Origin: Kluyvera sp047971185 | Lineage (GTDB): Bacteria > Pseudomonadota > Gammaproteobacteria > Enterobacterales > Enterobacteriaceae | Reading direction: 5' to 3' | NCBI RefSeq assembly: GCF_047971185.1 | Contig: NZ_JBKDZH010000032.1 | Location: 100,113-164,112 of the forward strand | DNA: 64,000 nt | Shown here: positions 41,063 through 49,602 of the stretch, one piece after another | How positions within the stretch are numbered: the stretch's first letter is position 1 | Layout of the letters: each line of letters opens with the position of its first letter | Notes under the pieces: model-generated | What the model was told of the DNA's origin: nothing | Seen by the model: the letters and a program-made list of their open reading frames with translations, nothing else | Database searches by the model: none | Translations under genes and position numbers: made by a program

Positions 41063-41668
41063 CTACCTTCCCTGGGTATAATTTTGTACCCAGTCTTCCA
41101 GCTCCTGGCGCGTCGCCGCCGGGAGCGCGGCTGCATGAACGCCGATAATCGCCCCTTCCAGCGAGTACAGCACATTCACGCTCAGCTGTTTACGAATCTG
41201 GCGAAGCCGCATCCACGCCGTCTTCGCCCCCATCTGCCGCAGCGTACGCACATCTTTAATACCGGCCTCATGCAGCAGTAACTCCATATGAAAAGAGAGA
41301 TTTGGCAGATCCTTAAGCCGTAAATGCCGTCGTCGCCACTTTTCACTTTGTGCATCTTCAAGCGCGAACAGCCCCAGCTGGAGAAGGACGGATTTATTCG
41401 ACCATAGCCTCTCGTCCACGCGAAAATAATTGAGCTGCTGGGTATGCCCTCGTTTACGTACCGTTAACAGAGGCGGCGAATGCTGGGCCTGATACTGCGC
41501 ATTTTTTTCGCATGCCCTCAGGTACAGTTCACCTTCTGCGACCATGGCAAAGACGGTGTTGTCGACGGCCAGACTATAGCCGCCAAACAGCGCCCGAGAC
41601 TTCACCTTTCCTAACGATGAGAAATATTGCTGGGACTGGTAAATCCGTTTATACGAGATTATCTTCAT
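41063..41668 (-). CDS. sxy: CRP-S promoter co-activator Sxy (TfoX)
   Basis: This 201-residue TfoX-family regulator has an N-terminal domain (SRALFGGYSLAVDNTVFAMV) and a C-terminal helix-hairpin domain (DLPNLSFHMELLLHEAGIKD, MGAKTAWMRLR). It works with CRP at CRP-S sites to switch on competence-type DNA uptake genes. The ATG has AAGGA upstream. It is divergent from sulA, with 218 nt between them that hold the sulA LexA box and presumably the sxy promoter; I could not identify a CRP-S site there. Confidence 0.95.
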   Translation of the reverse strand: MKIISYKRIYQSQQYFSSLGKVKSRALFGGYSLAVDNTVFAMVAEGELYLRACEKNAQYQAQHSPPLLTVRKRGHTQQLNYFRVDERLWSNKSVLLQLGLFALEDAQSEKWRRRHLRLKDLPNLSFHMELLLHEAGIKDVRTLRQMGAKTAWMRLRQIRKQLSVNVLYSLEGAIIGVHAAALPAATRQELEDWVQNYTQGR

Positions 41669-41845
41669 GATTAATCCTTAATAATCATGCACATGAATAC
41701 ATCAGATTTGTTAATCGATCAGATAACAAGCAACATAGGGAAGATCAACCGGTACGGCAAGATGAATTTGTGTTCGTGGGTATTTGGTGTGCAATTTTGC
41801 GAGATGCTTTCAGAAAATGAGGTTGATCTTTAGATACTGGGGTAG

Positions 41846-41865
41846 TACTGTATATTCATACAGTA
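41846..41865 (+). promoter_or_regulatory. LexA (SOS) box of sulA
   Basis: TACTGTATATTCATACAGTA matches the 20-bp LexA consensus closely, with CTGT-N8-ACAG and flanking TA pairs intact. It lies 22 nt before the sulA start, the same arrangement as in E. coli, so sulA is DNA-damage inducible. Confidence 0.95.
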
Positions 41866-41886
41866 ACCCACAAGGTTGGATTAGCT

Positions 41887-42396
41887 ATGTATACTTCTGG
41901 TGTCGTAAATCGTTCTTCTATTGCAGCTGCCACAACGGCTTCTCACGCTTTTACTCCGGTAAATAGCGCCCCTGCGGCCTTAATTAGCGAAGTCCTCTAT
42001 CGCGAAGATCAGCCCATGATGGCGCAATTATTACTGTTGCCGCTGTTGCAGCAGCTTGGGCAGCAATCGCGCTGGCAGCTGTGGCTCACCCCGCAACAGA
42101 AACTGAGCCGCCAGTGGGTCCAGGCATCAGGCCTACCGCTGACAAAAGTCATGCAGCTTCGCCAGATGTCGCCCTGCGATATGCTCGACTCGATGGTTCG
42201 CGCGTCACGTACCGGCAATTATAGCGTCGTTATTGGCTGGCTGACGGAAGAACTTTCCGTAGAGGAACACGCTCGTTTACAAAGCGCAGCAGAAGAAGGT
42301 AACGCGATGGTGTTCATTATGCGACCAGTTCAGTCCACGTTACATCCAACAGGACAATTTAATGGGCTAAAAATTCACTCGAATTTGTACCATTAA
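41887..42396 (+). CDS. sulA: SOS cell-division inhibitor SulA
   Basis: This 169-residue protein binds FtsZ and blocks septation during the SOS response; it is normally cleared by Lon. It is recognised by ISEVLYREDQPMMAQLLLLP, GQQSRWQLWLTPQQKLSR, MLDSMVRASRTGNYSVVIGW and the C-terminal KIHSNLYH that Lon recognises. A near-perfect LexA box precedes it and ompA follows, as in E. coli. Confidence 0.97.
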   Translation: MYTSGVVNRSSIAAATTASHAFTPVNSAPAALISEVLYREDQPMMAQLLLLPLLQQLGQQSRWQLWLTPQQKLSRQWVQASGLPLTKVMQLRQMSPCDMLDSMVRASRTGNYSVVIGWLTEELSVEEHARLQSAAEEGNAMVFIMRPVQSTLHPTGQFNGLKIHSNLYH

Positions 42397-42404
42397 GCGA
42401 AATT

Positions 42405-42428
42405 AGGAATTTTCCTGGGATTTTTTTT
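42405..42428 (+). terminator. Possible sulA terminator
   Basis: AGGAA-TT-TTCCT followed by GGGA and eight T lies 8 nt after the sulA stop. The stem is short and AT-rich, so this is tentative. A second T-run follows at 42432-42439. Confidence 0.4.
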
Positions 42429-42583
42429 GCATTTTTTTTAGCTGTCCGTTTTTATGAGCAATAACAGGCAGAATCCCGGTCTGATGCGGTTTCCAGTATT
42501 TTACATTGATTATTTTTTCGACACACTTGTTAAATATTGCGTATACAAGTCTTTTTTTTTCATAAGCCTGACGGAGTTCACAC

Positions 42584-42751
42584 TTGTAAGTTTCCAACGA
42601 CGTTGTAGACTTTATATCGCCAGGGGTGCTCAGCTTAACACCGCAGATATCTGCTGAGTAATTAACTAAGCCCCGCCCCCGGTGGAAGGATTTAACCGTG
42701 AGTCTAATTAGAACTTCATGGCAAATTTTGGATGATAACGAGGCGCAAAAA
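42584..42751 (+). promoter_or_regulatory. ompA promoter and long 5' leader
   Basis: A -35 TTGTAA (42584-42589) and -10 TAGACT (42606-42611) spaced by 16 nt match the E. coli ompA promoter region. The leader of about 130 nt starts GCCAGGGGTGCTC and ends GGATGATAACGAGGCGCAAAA, both conserved with E. coli. That leader makes the mRNA unusually stable and its 3' part is the MicA small-RNA target. MicA control is inferred from conservation. Confidence 0.8.
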
Positions 42752-43804
42752 ATGAAAAAGACAGCTATCGCGATTGCAGTGGCACTGGCAGGCTTCGCTT
42801 CCGTAGCGCAGGCCGCTCCGAAAGACAATACCTGGTATGCAGGTGGTAAACTGGGTTGGTCCCAGTTCCATGACACCGGTTGGTACCAGAGCGATCTGAA
42901 CAACAACGGTTCTACCCACAACAGCCAGCTGGGCGCAGGTGCCTTCGGTGGTTACCAGGTTAACCCGTACGTTGGTTTCGAAATGGGTTACGACTGGCTG
43001 GGCCGTATGGAATACACCGGCAGCCAGACTAATGGCGCACTGAAAGCTCAGGGCGTTCAGCTGACTGCTAAACTGGGTTACCCGATCACTGACGATCTGG
43101 ACATCTACACCCGTCTGGGTGGTATGGTTTGGCGTGCAGACTCCAACAACAACCAGATTGGTAAAAACCACGACACCGGCGTTTCCCCAGTATTCGCTGG
43201 CGGCCTGGAGTGGGCAATGACCCGCGACATCGCTACTCGTCTGGAATACCAGTGGGTTAACAACATCGGTGACGGCAACACCATCGGTGTTCGTCCGGAC
43301 AACGGCATGCTGAGCGTAGGTGTTTCCTACCGCTTCGGCCAGCAGGAAGCAGCTCCGGTAGTTGCTCCGGCTCCGGCTCCGGCTCCAGAAGTACAGACCA
43401 AACACTTCACTCTGAAGTCTGACGTTCTGTTCAACTTCAACAAAGCTACCCTGAAACCGGAAGGTCAGCAGGCTCTGGATCAGATGTACTCCCAGCTGAG
43501 CAACCTGGATCCGAAAGACGGTTCCGTAGTTGTTCTGGGCTTCACTGACCGCATCGGTTCTGACGCTTACAACCAGGGTCTGTCCGAGAAACGTGCTCAG
43601 TCCGTTGTTGATTACCTGATCTCCAAAGGTATCCCGTCTGACAAAATCTCCGCACGTGGCATGGGCGAATCCAACCCGGTTACCGGCAACACCTGTGACA
43701 ACGTGAAAGCTCGCGCTGCACTGATCGACTGCCTGGGCCCGGATCGTCGCGTAGAGATCGAAGTTAAAGGCGTTAAAGACGTTGTAACTCAGCCAGCGGC
43801 TTAA
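42752..43804 (+). CDS. ompA: Outer-membrane protein A
   Basis: This 350-residue porin-like protein has a 21-residue signal peptide (MKKTAIAIAVALAGFASVAQ plus A), an eight-strand beta-barrel (APKDNTWYAGGKLGWSQFHD onward), the hinge APAPAPAPE and a C-terminal OmpA-like peptidoglycan-binding domain (LKSDVLFNFNKATLKPEGQQ, LGFTDRIGSDAYN, LSEKRAQSVVDYL, RRVEIEV). It anchors the outer membrane to the cell wall. Codons are strongly biased to those of highly expressed genes. Loop sequences (TGWYQSDLNNNGSTHNS) are of Enterobacter type by recollection. A strong terminator follows. Confidence 0.98.
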   Translation: MKKTAIAIAVALAGFASVAQAAPKDNTWYAGGKLGWSQFHDTGWYQSDLNNNGSTHNSQLGAGAFGGYQVNPYVGFEMGYDWLGRMEYTGSQTNGALKAQGVQLTAKLGYPITDDLDIYTRLGGMVWRADSNNNQIGKNHDTGVSPVFAGGLEWAMTRDIATRLEYQWVNNIGDGNTIGVRPDNGMLSVGVSYRFGQQEAAPVVAPAPAPAPEVQTKHFTLKSDVLFNFNKATLKPEGQQALDQMYSQLSNLDPKDGSVVVLGFTDRIGSDAYNQGLSEKRAQSVVDYLISKGIPSDKISARGMGESNPVTGNTCDNVKARAALIDCLGPDRRVEIEVKGVKDVVTQPAA

Positions 43805-43817
43805 GTTCTCGTCTCGT

Positions 43818-43848
43818 AAAAAAACCCCGCGCTGCGGGGTTTTTTTTG
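43818..43848 (+). terminator. ompA terminator
   Basis: AAAAAAACCCCGC, GCTGCGGGG and a run of eight T form a strong GC-rich hairpin terminator right after ompA; the flanking A-run could also serve matP from the other side. Confidence 0.95.
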
Positions 43849-43891
43849 GCCTTTTTCTCTGCCGGCATAGCATACCGGCACAGCTCTGACG

Positions 43892-44347
43892 CTATTTTTC
43901 TTTGCCTAACATCGCCTCAAGATCCTGCTTCAGGCTGGACATCTTGCTTGCGTATTTCTCTTTATTTTCCGCATCTTCAATCAGCTGAACAATGGTCTCT
44001 GAGAGCGTTTTACCGCGACGCTGCGCCAGCCCTGCCAGCCGCTGCCAGACCGCAAATTCCAGGTCGATAGATTTCTTGCGGGTATGCTGATGCTCGGCGT
44101 TAAAATGACGCTTACGGCGCGCACGTATCGTCTGCTTCATACGATTTACCAGCTGCGGATTAATATGCTGGGCAATCCAGCTATTAACCTGAACCGGTTC
44201 GTGTTCCAGCGTGAGCAAAACATCGACGGCCTCTTGCGCGGCGCTGGCTTCAATGTAGCGGGTGATAGGCTCGCCTTCCCGGTGTTTTTTCACCAGGTAT
44301 TTCCACTTCCAGCCGCTTTCAAGATTTTCCAGTTGTTGATATTTCAT
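43892..44347 (-). CDS. matP: Ter macrodomain organiser MatP
   Basis: This 151-residue DNA-binding protein condenses the replication-terminus macrodomain by binding matS sites and links it to the divisome through ZapB. It is recognised by MKYQQLENLESGWKWKYL and the ribbon-helix-helix region RKKSIDLEFAVWQRLAGLAQ, followed by a C-terminal coiled coil. It lies divergent from ycbZ, as in E. coli. Confidence 0.96.
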   Translation of the reverse strand: MKYQQLENLESGWKWKYLVKKHREGEPITRYIEASAAQEAVDVLLTLEHEPVQVNSWIAQHINPQLVNRMKQTIRARRKRHFNAEHQHTRKKSIDLEFAVWQRLAGLAQRRGKTLSETIVQLIEDAENKEKYASKMSSLKQDLEAMLGKEK

Positions 44348-44531
44348 TGCGATCTCAGTGTGACCGTGTAACTCTTTTCAGGATAACAGTTTTTTCTCAA
44401 TGTGCTGAGAAGAAATCTGCAACTGTGATGCGGATAAACGCCGCGGATAAAGATACTTCCCTATTCTCCGTGAGCTTCCCGGCGGCATCAGGTATAATCA
44501 CGCACTTTACATCTGACTAAAAATAGCGACA

Positions 44532-46292
44532 TTGACTATAAATACTCTTTCCCGGCGCTTTCTCGCCCCCGCGACTGAAGCATTCCAGGCGCTATTTGCC
44601 CAGCCTGATTTAGCCTCAGAAAACGACTCTTTATTCAGCGAGCTTCAGGCTCGTTTACATTACGCGCTTGAGCAGTTTCTGCACCCTCAGGGCGTCTCCC
44701 CTTTCTTACTGGTCAAAGCGCCAGAAGAAAAAGAATATCTGCAGCTGCTGACGCAAACTACCCGCTCGCTGCGCGACAGCGACGAATCAACCCTGACCGG
44801 CGTTGATTATCAGGTGACCGGCGGCAAAGTCACGATGACGCCAGCACAAAGCACCGAAGCTGCATTTGCCAGCCAGGGTCCGGTTATTTTTGCCGACTGG
44901 GTTGAAGCCGAGCAGCTGTTCGGCTGCATTCGTCAGTTTAACGGTGAAATCAGCCTCCAGCCGGGCCTCGTGCATCAGGCCAATGGCGGTATCCTCGTGC
45001 TGCCGCTGCGCACGTTGATGGCGCAGCCGCTGCTGTGGATGCGGTTAAAGAATCAGGTGCTGCAGCAGCGCTTTGACTGGCTGACCTTTGACGATGCTCG
45101 TCCACTGCCGGTCAGCATTCCGTCCATGCCAATCAGCCTGAAGGTTATCCTGGTGGGCGAACGCGAATCGCTGGCCGACTTCCAGGAGATGGAACCCGAG
45201 CTGACCGAGTCCTCGCTGTACAGTGAATTCGAAGATAGCCTGCAGCTTGCCGACGAAGAGACGCTACGTCAGTGGTGTCAGTGGGTGTGGCAGGTAGCAC
45301 GTGAGAAGTCCCTGCCGGGGCTGACGGCCGATGCCTGGCCTCTGCTGATGCAGGAAGGCGCGCGCTATACCGGCGATCAGGAGATCATGCCGCTCTGCCC
45401 GCTGTGGATTAGCCGTCAGCTGCGCGAAGCCGCACCGTTTACCCCAGACGATGTCATTAACGCCGAGCAGCTGAAAACCATGCTGACCCAGCGTCAGTGG
45501 CGCGAAGGTTTCCTTGCCGAACGTATGCAGGATGAAATCCTGCTTGAGCAAATCCTGATTGAAACCGAAGGCGAATGCATTGGTCAGATTAATGCCCTGT
45601 CGGTCATTGATTTCCCTGGCCATCCGCGCCCGTTTGGCGAGCCTTCACGCATTAGCTGCGTGGTGCATATTGGCGACGGGGAATTTACCGACGTCGAGCG
45701 TAAAGCCGAGCTTGGCGGCAATATTCACGCCAAGGGCATGATGCTGATGCAGGCGTTCCTGATGGCCGAGCTGGATCTGGATCAGCAGATCCCCTTCTCC
45801 GCCTCGCTAACGTTTGAACAGTCCTACAGCGAAGTCGATGGCGATAGCGCCTCAATGGCCGAGCTATGCGCGCTGATTAGCGCCCTGGCAAACGTGCCCA
45901 TCAATCAGAGCATTGCCATGACCGGCTCCGTTGACCAGTTTGGTCGCGCTCAGCCCGTCGGCGGGCTGAACGAAAAAATTGAAGGTTTCTTCGCTATCTG
46001 CGCCCAGCGCGGCCTGACCGGCAAGCAGGGGGTGATTATCCCTTCAGCCAACGTGCGCCACCTAAGCCTTGCCTCTGAGGTGCAGGAAGCCGTCGAAGCC
46101 GGCGAGTTCTCTATCTGGGCCATTGATGACGTCACCGATGCGCTGCCGCTTCTGACGCAGCTCAACTGGGACGGCGAAGGTCAGACGCTGTTGCAAACTA
46201 TTCAGGAACGCATCGCACAAGCTACGCAGCAGGAGCCCCGCAACCGCTATCCGTGGCCGTTACGCTGGTTAAACCGCTCACATTCCAACTGA
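44532..46292 (+). CDS. ycbZ: Lon-protease-like protein YcbZ (LonH)
   Basis: This 586-residue protein has a C-terminal Lon-type protease domain with the Ser-Lys dyad: the Ser in EVDGDSASMAELCAL and the Lys in GGLNEKIEGFFAIC. The upstream half has a degenerate AAA-like region. It is the putative ATP-independent Lon homologue of enterobacteria; its substrates are unknown. The start is a TTG (44532), giving MTINTL, consistent with the E. coli start; the ribosome site is weak. A TATAAT lies at 44493-44498. It is followed by fabA. Confidence 0.92.
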   Translation: MTINTLSRRFLAPATEAFQALFAQPDLASENDSLFSELQARLHYALEQFLHPQGVSPFLLVKAPEEKEYLQLLTQTTRSLRDSDESTLTGVDYQVTGGKVTMTPAQSTEAAFASQGPVIFADWVEAEQLFGCIRQFNGEISLQPGLVHQANGGILVLPLRTLMAQPLLWMRLKNQVLQQRFDWLTFDDARPLPVSIPSMPISLKVILVGERESLADFQEMEPELTESSLYSEFEDSLQLADEETLRQWCQWVWQVAREKSLPGLTADAWPLLMQEGARYTGDQEIMPLCPLWISRQLREAAPFTPDDVINAEQLKTMLTQRQWREGFLAERMQDEILLEQILIETEGECIGQINALSVIDFPGHPRPFGEPSRISCVVHIGDGEFTDVERKAELGGNIHAKGMMLMQAFLMAELDLDQQIPFSASLTFEQSYSEVDGDSASMAELCALISALANVPINQSIAMTGSVDQFGRAQPVGGLNEKIEGFFAICAQRGLTGKQGVIIPSANVRHLSLASEVQEAVEAGEFSIWAIDDVTDALPLLTQLNWDGEGQTLLQTIQERIAQATQQEPRNRYPWPLRWLNRSHSN

Positions 46293-46327
46293 TCGGACTT
46301 GTTCAGCGTACACGTGTTAGCTATCCT
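46287..46327 (+). promoter_or_regulatory. fabA promoter with FadR and FabR sites
   Basis: A -35 TTGTTC (46299-46304) and -10 TATCCT (46322-46327) are 17 nt apart. AACTGATCGGACTTGTT (46287-46303) matches the FadR operator pattern and overlaps the -35, the position from which FadR activates fabA in E. coli. AGCGTACACGTGTTAGCT (46305-46322) is a palindrome with core ACACGTGT occupying the spacer, the FabR repressor site. Both regulators are known for E. coli fabA; their action here is inferred from the conserved sites. Confidence 0.8.
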
Positions 46328-46361
46328 GCGTCCCGAACTTAAAATAAGGCTTACTGAAAAC

Positions 46362-46880
46362 ATGGTAGATAAACGCGAATCTTATACAAAAGAAGACCTT
46401 CTTGCCTCTGGTCGCGGTGAACTGTTCGGCGCTAAAGGCCCGCAGTTACCGGCACCTAGCATGCTGATGATGGATCGTGTCGTAAAAATGACCGAAACCG
46501 GCGGCAATTTTGACAAAGGTTACGTTGAAGCCGAGCTGGATATCAACCCGGACCTGTGGTTCTTCGGATGCCACTTTATCGGCGATCCGGTAATGCCTGG
46601 CTGCCTGGGCCTGGATGCAATGTGGCAGTTAGTCGGCTTCTACCTCGGCTGGCTGGGCGGCGAAGGCAAAGGCCGCGCGCTTGGCGTAGGTGAAGTGAAA
46701 TTCACCGGTCAGGTTCTGCCGACCGCGAAAAAAGTGACCTACCGCATTCACTTCAAGCGTGTGGTTAACCGTCGTCTGATTATGGGCCTGGCGGATGGTG
46801 AAGTGCTGGTTGATGGTCGCCTGATCTACACCGCGACCGACCTGAAAGTAGGTCTGTTCCAGGACACTTCTGCATTCTGA
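46362..46880 (+). CDS. fabA: 3-hydroxydecanoyl-ACP dehydratase/isomerase FabA
   Basis: This 172-residue hot-dog-fold enzyme dehydrates 3-hydroxydecanoyl-ACP and isomerises the product, introducing the double bond in unsaturated fatty acid synthesis. MVDKRESYTKEDLLASGRGE is the conserved N terminus, and WFFGCHFIGDPVMPGCLGLD holds the catalytic His and Asp. The start is fixed by the family N terminus. A terminator follows and rmf is convergent. Confidence 0.98.
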   Translation: MVDKRESYTKEDLLASGRGELFGAKGPQLPAPSMLMMDRVVKMTETGGNFDKGYVEAELDINPDLWFFGCHFIGDPVMPGCLGLDAMWQLVGFYLGWLGGEGKGRALGVGEVKFTGQVLPTAKKVTYRIHFKRVVNRRLIMGLADGEVLVDGRLIYTATDLKVGLFQDTSAF

Positions 46881-46935
46881 TGCGATGTCATACCGCCCTG
46901 TGCGGTTGATGAATGATCGCGATGAATCCAAAGGC

Positions 46936-46965
46936 GAAACCTCCGCAACGCGGAGGTTTCTTTTT
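46936..46965 (+). terminator. fabA terminator
   Basis: GAAACCTCCG, loop CAACG, CGGAGGTTTC followed by TTTTT is a perfect 10-bp stem 55 nt after the fabA stop. Confidence 0.92.
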
Positions 46966-46977
46966 AAAGAGACAGTG

Positions 46978-47145
46978 TCAGGCAATTACTGCCCTGTCCT
47001 CCATGGCTTCTCGCCAGCCTCCCAGCCAGTAAGACCTCTGGTTTATAGTCTGGTACGGACACATTTCTTTCGGTCGCCCGGTAATTCCGGCCTGATATCC
47101 ACGCTGATGTGCTCGCTCCAGGCGATCTCGTTTTTGTCTCTTCAT
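46978..47145 (-). CDS. rmf: Ribosome modulation factor Rmf
   Basis: This 55-residue basic protein dimerises 70S ribosomes into inactive 100S particles in stationary phase. Translation of the minus strand gives MKRQKRDRLERAHQRGYQAG, ITGRPKEMCPYQTINQRSYW and LGGWREAMEDRAVIA, matching E. coli Rmf with a few substitutions. It lies between fabA and pqiC as in E. coli. The 260 nt upstream contain its promoter, not assigned here, and the pqiC terminator. Confidence 0.96.
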   Translation of the reverse strand: MKRQKRDRLERAHQRGYQAGITGRPKEMCPYQTINQRSYWLGGWREAMEDRAVIA

Positions 47146-47343
47146 GCCTCGTTTCCCTCATATCTTGGTCTGGTGGAAAAGAAAACAGTGGCTACAAAGT
47201 ATGCAACCACGTAATACGAATACCGCTAAAAAATGGCCCCGTCAATGCGTAGAATTCATGCCAATGTCATATTTGTGAGCTACTCAGAAGAACATTTGTA
47301 CAAAAAATGTGAGGCGGCACAGGTAAGCCGCTGACCTCAGGTA

Positions 47344-47380
47344 TAAAAAAACCGCCGCCGGTTGTGCACCGGCGACGGCC
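47344..47380 (-). terminator. pqiC terminator
   Basis: On the minus strand GCCGTCGCCGG, loop TGCACAA, CCGGCGGCGG (one mismatch) followed by TTTTTTT lies 27 nt after the pqiC stop and ends the pqi operon. Confidence 0.9.
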
Positions 47381-47406
47381 CTTAGAACAATTAATTCTAC
47401 TTATAG

Positions 47407-47961
47407 TTAACGATTGACAGTACGCGCAATCGACGCCGCTTCCTGGCTCCAGGCCTGGGCTAACGTTTTCACCATCGCATCATAACCGTCCTGCTGCTGC
47501 GCCAGTTCGATGTGGAACGGACGCTTGGTCAACTGCCCCTGATGATTGAGCAGCCATTCTCCGCTCACCACCACTTTACCGTCATAGCGGCCATGGAAGC
47601 CGCTTACCGACACGTTCAGCGTATCCTGGTCGCTGCCCAGCGGCTGCGATGAAACCACCCAGCCCGGCAGCTGATTGCTCAGGTTGGAGACCAGAGCGGT
47701 ACGCAGCTGCTGATCCAGCGGGCTCGCCCACAGATTATTGCTGGCAATCACATACTGCACGTCGCTGGTCTGATAGACCACGCCGCTACCGGCGAGGAAG
47801 TCAGGAATACTGACCTGCTCAACCCACAGCAGACGTTGGCTGGCGCTGACGCCGTTTTGTACCGTTCCGGTGGCCAGCGGCAGCTGGTAGTACGTTTTGT
47901 TCTCCGTGCTGCTGCAGGCCGCCAACAGGCAGGCCGCAGCCAGTACTAACCATTTTTTCAT
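47407..47961 (-). CDS. pqiC: Outer-membrane lipoprotein PqiC
   Basis: This 184-residue lipoprotein has the lipobox LAAC (MKKWLVLAAACLLAACSS) and an ABC-transporter auxiliary-component domain. With PqiA and PqiB it forms the Pqi intermembrane lipid-transport machine, PqiC docking the PqiB needle at the outer membrane. Its start overlaps the PqiB stop by one base, so translation is coupled. In E. coli K-12 it was formerly ymbA. Confidence 0.96.
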   Translation of the reverse strand: MKKWLVLAAACLLAACSSTENKTYYQLPLATGTVQNGVSASQRLLWVEQVSIPDFLAGSGVVYQTSDVQYVIASNNLWASPLDQQLRTALVSNLSNQLPGWVVSSQPLGSDQDTLNVSVSGFHGRYDGKVVVSGEWLLNHQGQLTKRPFHIELAQQQDGYDAMVKTLAQAWSQEAASIARTVNR

Positions 47962-49598
47962 TATTTCGCCCTCTTAGGCTCTGGATCTTTTTTATCCTTC
48001 GCTTCGAATACCAGCGCGTTGCTCTTCTCATTAAGCGTCTTCAGCACCGGCTGCAGTTCACGCAGCACCTGATCCAGACGCTGCATATCGGCCACCATCT
48101 TGTTATAGGCCGCGGAGCCCGGCTGGAAGCCCTGCATGCTGCGGTTCAGCTCACGCAGCGTTTTCTGCATGTCGCCCGGCAGCTGCTGTGCGGACTGGCT
48201 GGCGGTAATCTTGTTCAGATTATCCAGCGTCGCCTGCAGATGGCGCATCGTATTCTGGCTTTCAGACAGCGTGTTGGTCGCCTGTTGCACCATCGGCGCC
48301 AGCGGCAGATTGTTGATTTTATCCAGCGTATCCATCAGGCGTAGCTGGATCTGCGCCAGACCGCCGCTGACGGTGGGAATAATACCCATGTCGTTGAACT
48401 CTTTCATTTTTGCGATCGCCGGCTCTTTTGGATAGAAATCCAGATCCACATACAGCGCCCCGGTCACCAGGTTACCGGTTTTCAGCGCCGCGCGCAGCCC
48501 GCGCTCAATCAGCATCGGCAGATGTCCGCGCACGTCAGGGCTATCGCCAAACTGGGCGGCAAGGCGTTCCGGTTCAATCTGAATCAGCACCGGAATACGA
48601 TAGTCATCGGTGATCGACTGGCGCAGGCCCGGTACAAAGTAAGGAACCTTCGCCACGGTACCCAGACGAATGCCGCGGAACTCAACCGGCGCGCCCGGCT
48701 GCAGGCCGCGAATTGAATCTTTAAAGAACATCAGGTAATCGATGTGCTCGGTATAGAGCGAATCCTGAATGCTTTTTTGATCGTCGTAGAGCTTAAAGGC
48801 CGTTTTTTCCGCAATCGGCTGCCCCAGTTCGACGCCTTCCGGGACGTCAAAGCTGACGCCACCGCTGAACAGCGTCGCCAGCGAGCCCATCTCAACGCGC
48901 ATCCCGGCAGAGGTCAGATCCACCGCCACGCCGCTGTCTTTCCAGAAACGAACGTTGCTGGTCACCAGCCGATCGTTCGGCGCGCTGATAAACAGCTGAT
49001 AGCTGATGCTGCGGGTTTGTGGATCGAAGGTACTGGTTTCTACCGACCCCACGCGATACCCGCGGAACAGCACCGGATCGCCGGGGCTAAGCTGCCCGGC
49101 TTTTTTGCTGTCGAGCAGCACGCGGATGCCTTTGGCATCCGGCGGCGCCAGCGGCGGCGAATCCAGCAGCTCATACTCATCCGGCACCGGACCTTTGCTG
49201 CCCGGCTGAAGCTCGACGTAAGCTCCGGAGAGCAGCGTGCCAAGGCCGCTAATGCCTTCACGCCCCACCTGCGGCTTCACGACCCAGAAGACAGAGTCTT
49301 TATGCAGCAGTTTTTCCATTCCGGAGTTCAGACGCGCCTTAATTTCAACGTGCGTCAGATCGTCGGTCAGGGTGGTGCTTTCGACCACGCCAACGTCAAC
49401 GCTACGGCTTTTAATCCGGGTTTTACCGCCCTCAATGCCTTCCGCATTGGTGGTGATCAGCGTCACCTCTGGCCCCTGATGGCTATAGTGATAGAACAGG
49501 ATCCAGGCGCCAATCAGCGCGGTCACAATCGGGAAGATCCAAACGGGAGACCAGTTTTTCACTTTCTGCACTTTTGCCTCCCCACTCTTGGTTTCCAT
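47961..49598 (-). CDS. pqiB: Intermembrane transport protein PqiB (three MCE domains)
   Basis: This 545-residue protein has one N-terminal transmembrane helix (SPVWIFPIVTALIGAWILFY) and three MCE domains, each starting near PEVTLITTNAEGIEGGKT, GIRVLLDSKKAGQLSPGDPV and YLMFFKDSIRGLQPGAPVEF, followed by a long helical C terminus that forms the needle. It bridges the periplasm. The start METKSGEAKVQKV corresponds to the E. coli N terminus; upstream in-frame Met codons overlap pqiA. It is 4 nt after pqiA. Confidence 0.96.
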   Translation of the reverse strand: METKSGEAKVQKVKNWSPVWIFPIVTALIGAWILFYHYSHQGPEVTLITTNAEGIEGGKTRIKSRSVDVGVVESTTLTDDLTHVEIKARLNSGMEKLLHKDSVFWVVKPQVGREGISGLGTLLSGAYVELQPGSKGPVPDEYELLDSPPLAPPDAKGIRVLLDSKKAGQLSPGDPVLFRGYRVGSVETSTFDPQTRSISYQLFISAPNDRLVTSNVRFWKDSGVAVDLTSAGMRVEMGSLATLFSGGVSFDVPEGVELGQPIAEKTAFKLYDDQKSIQDSLYTEHIDYLMFFKDSIRGLQPGAPVEFRGIRLGTVAKVPYFVPGLRQSITDDYRIPVLIQIEPERLAAQFGDSPDVRGHLPMLIERGLRAALKTGNLVTGALYVDLDFYPKEPAIAKMKEFNDMGIIPTVSGGLAQIQLRLMDTLDKINNLPLAPMVQQATNTLSESQNTMRHLQATLDNLNKITASQSAQQLPGDMQKTLRELNRSMQGFQPGSAAYNKMVADMQRLDQVLRELQPVLKTLNEKSNALVFEAKDKKDPEPKRAK

Positions 49599-49602
49599 GT
49601 TT

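Noticed and set aside
41669..41886. CRP-S site for sxy autoregulation
   Set aside because: TGCGA occurs at about 41795 but the second half of TGCGA-N6-TCGCA is not matched.
42403..42921. Minus-strand frame across the ompA leader
   Set aside because: It covers the conserved ompA promoter and untranslated leader and has no family resemblance.
42716..43873. 385-codon minus-strand frame opposite ompA
   Set aside because: ompA has strongly biased codons, which leave the antisense frame open by chance; no motifs.
43892..44347. matS sites for MatP in the window
   Set aside because: I looked by eye for GTGACRNYGTCAC and found only partial matches inside coding sequence; an exact search is needed.
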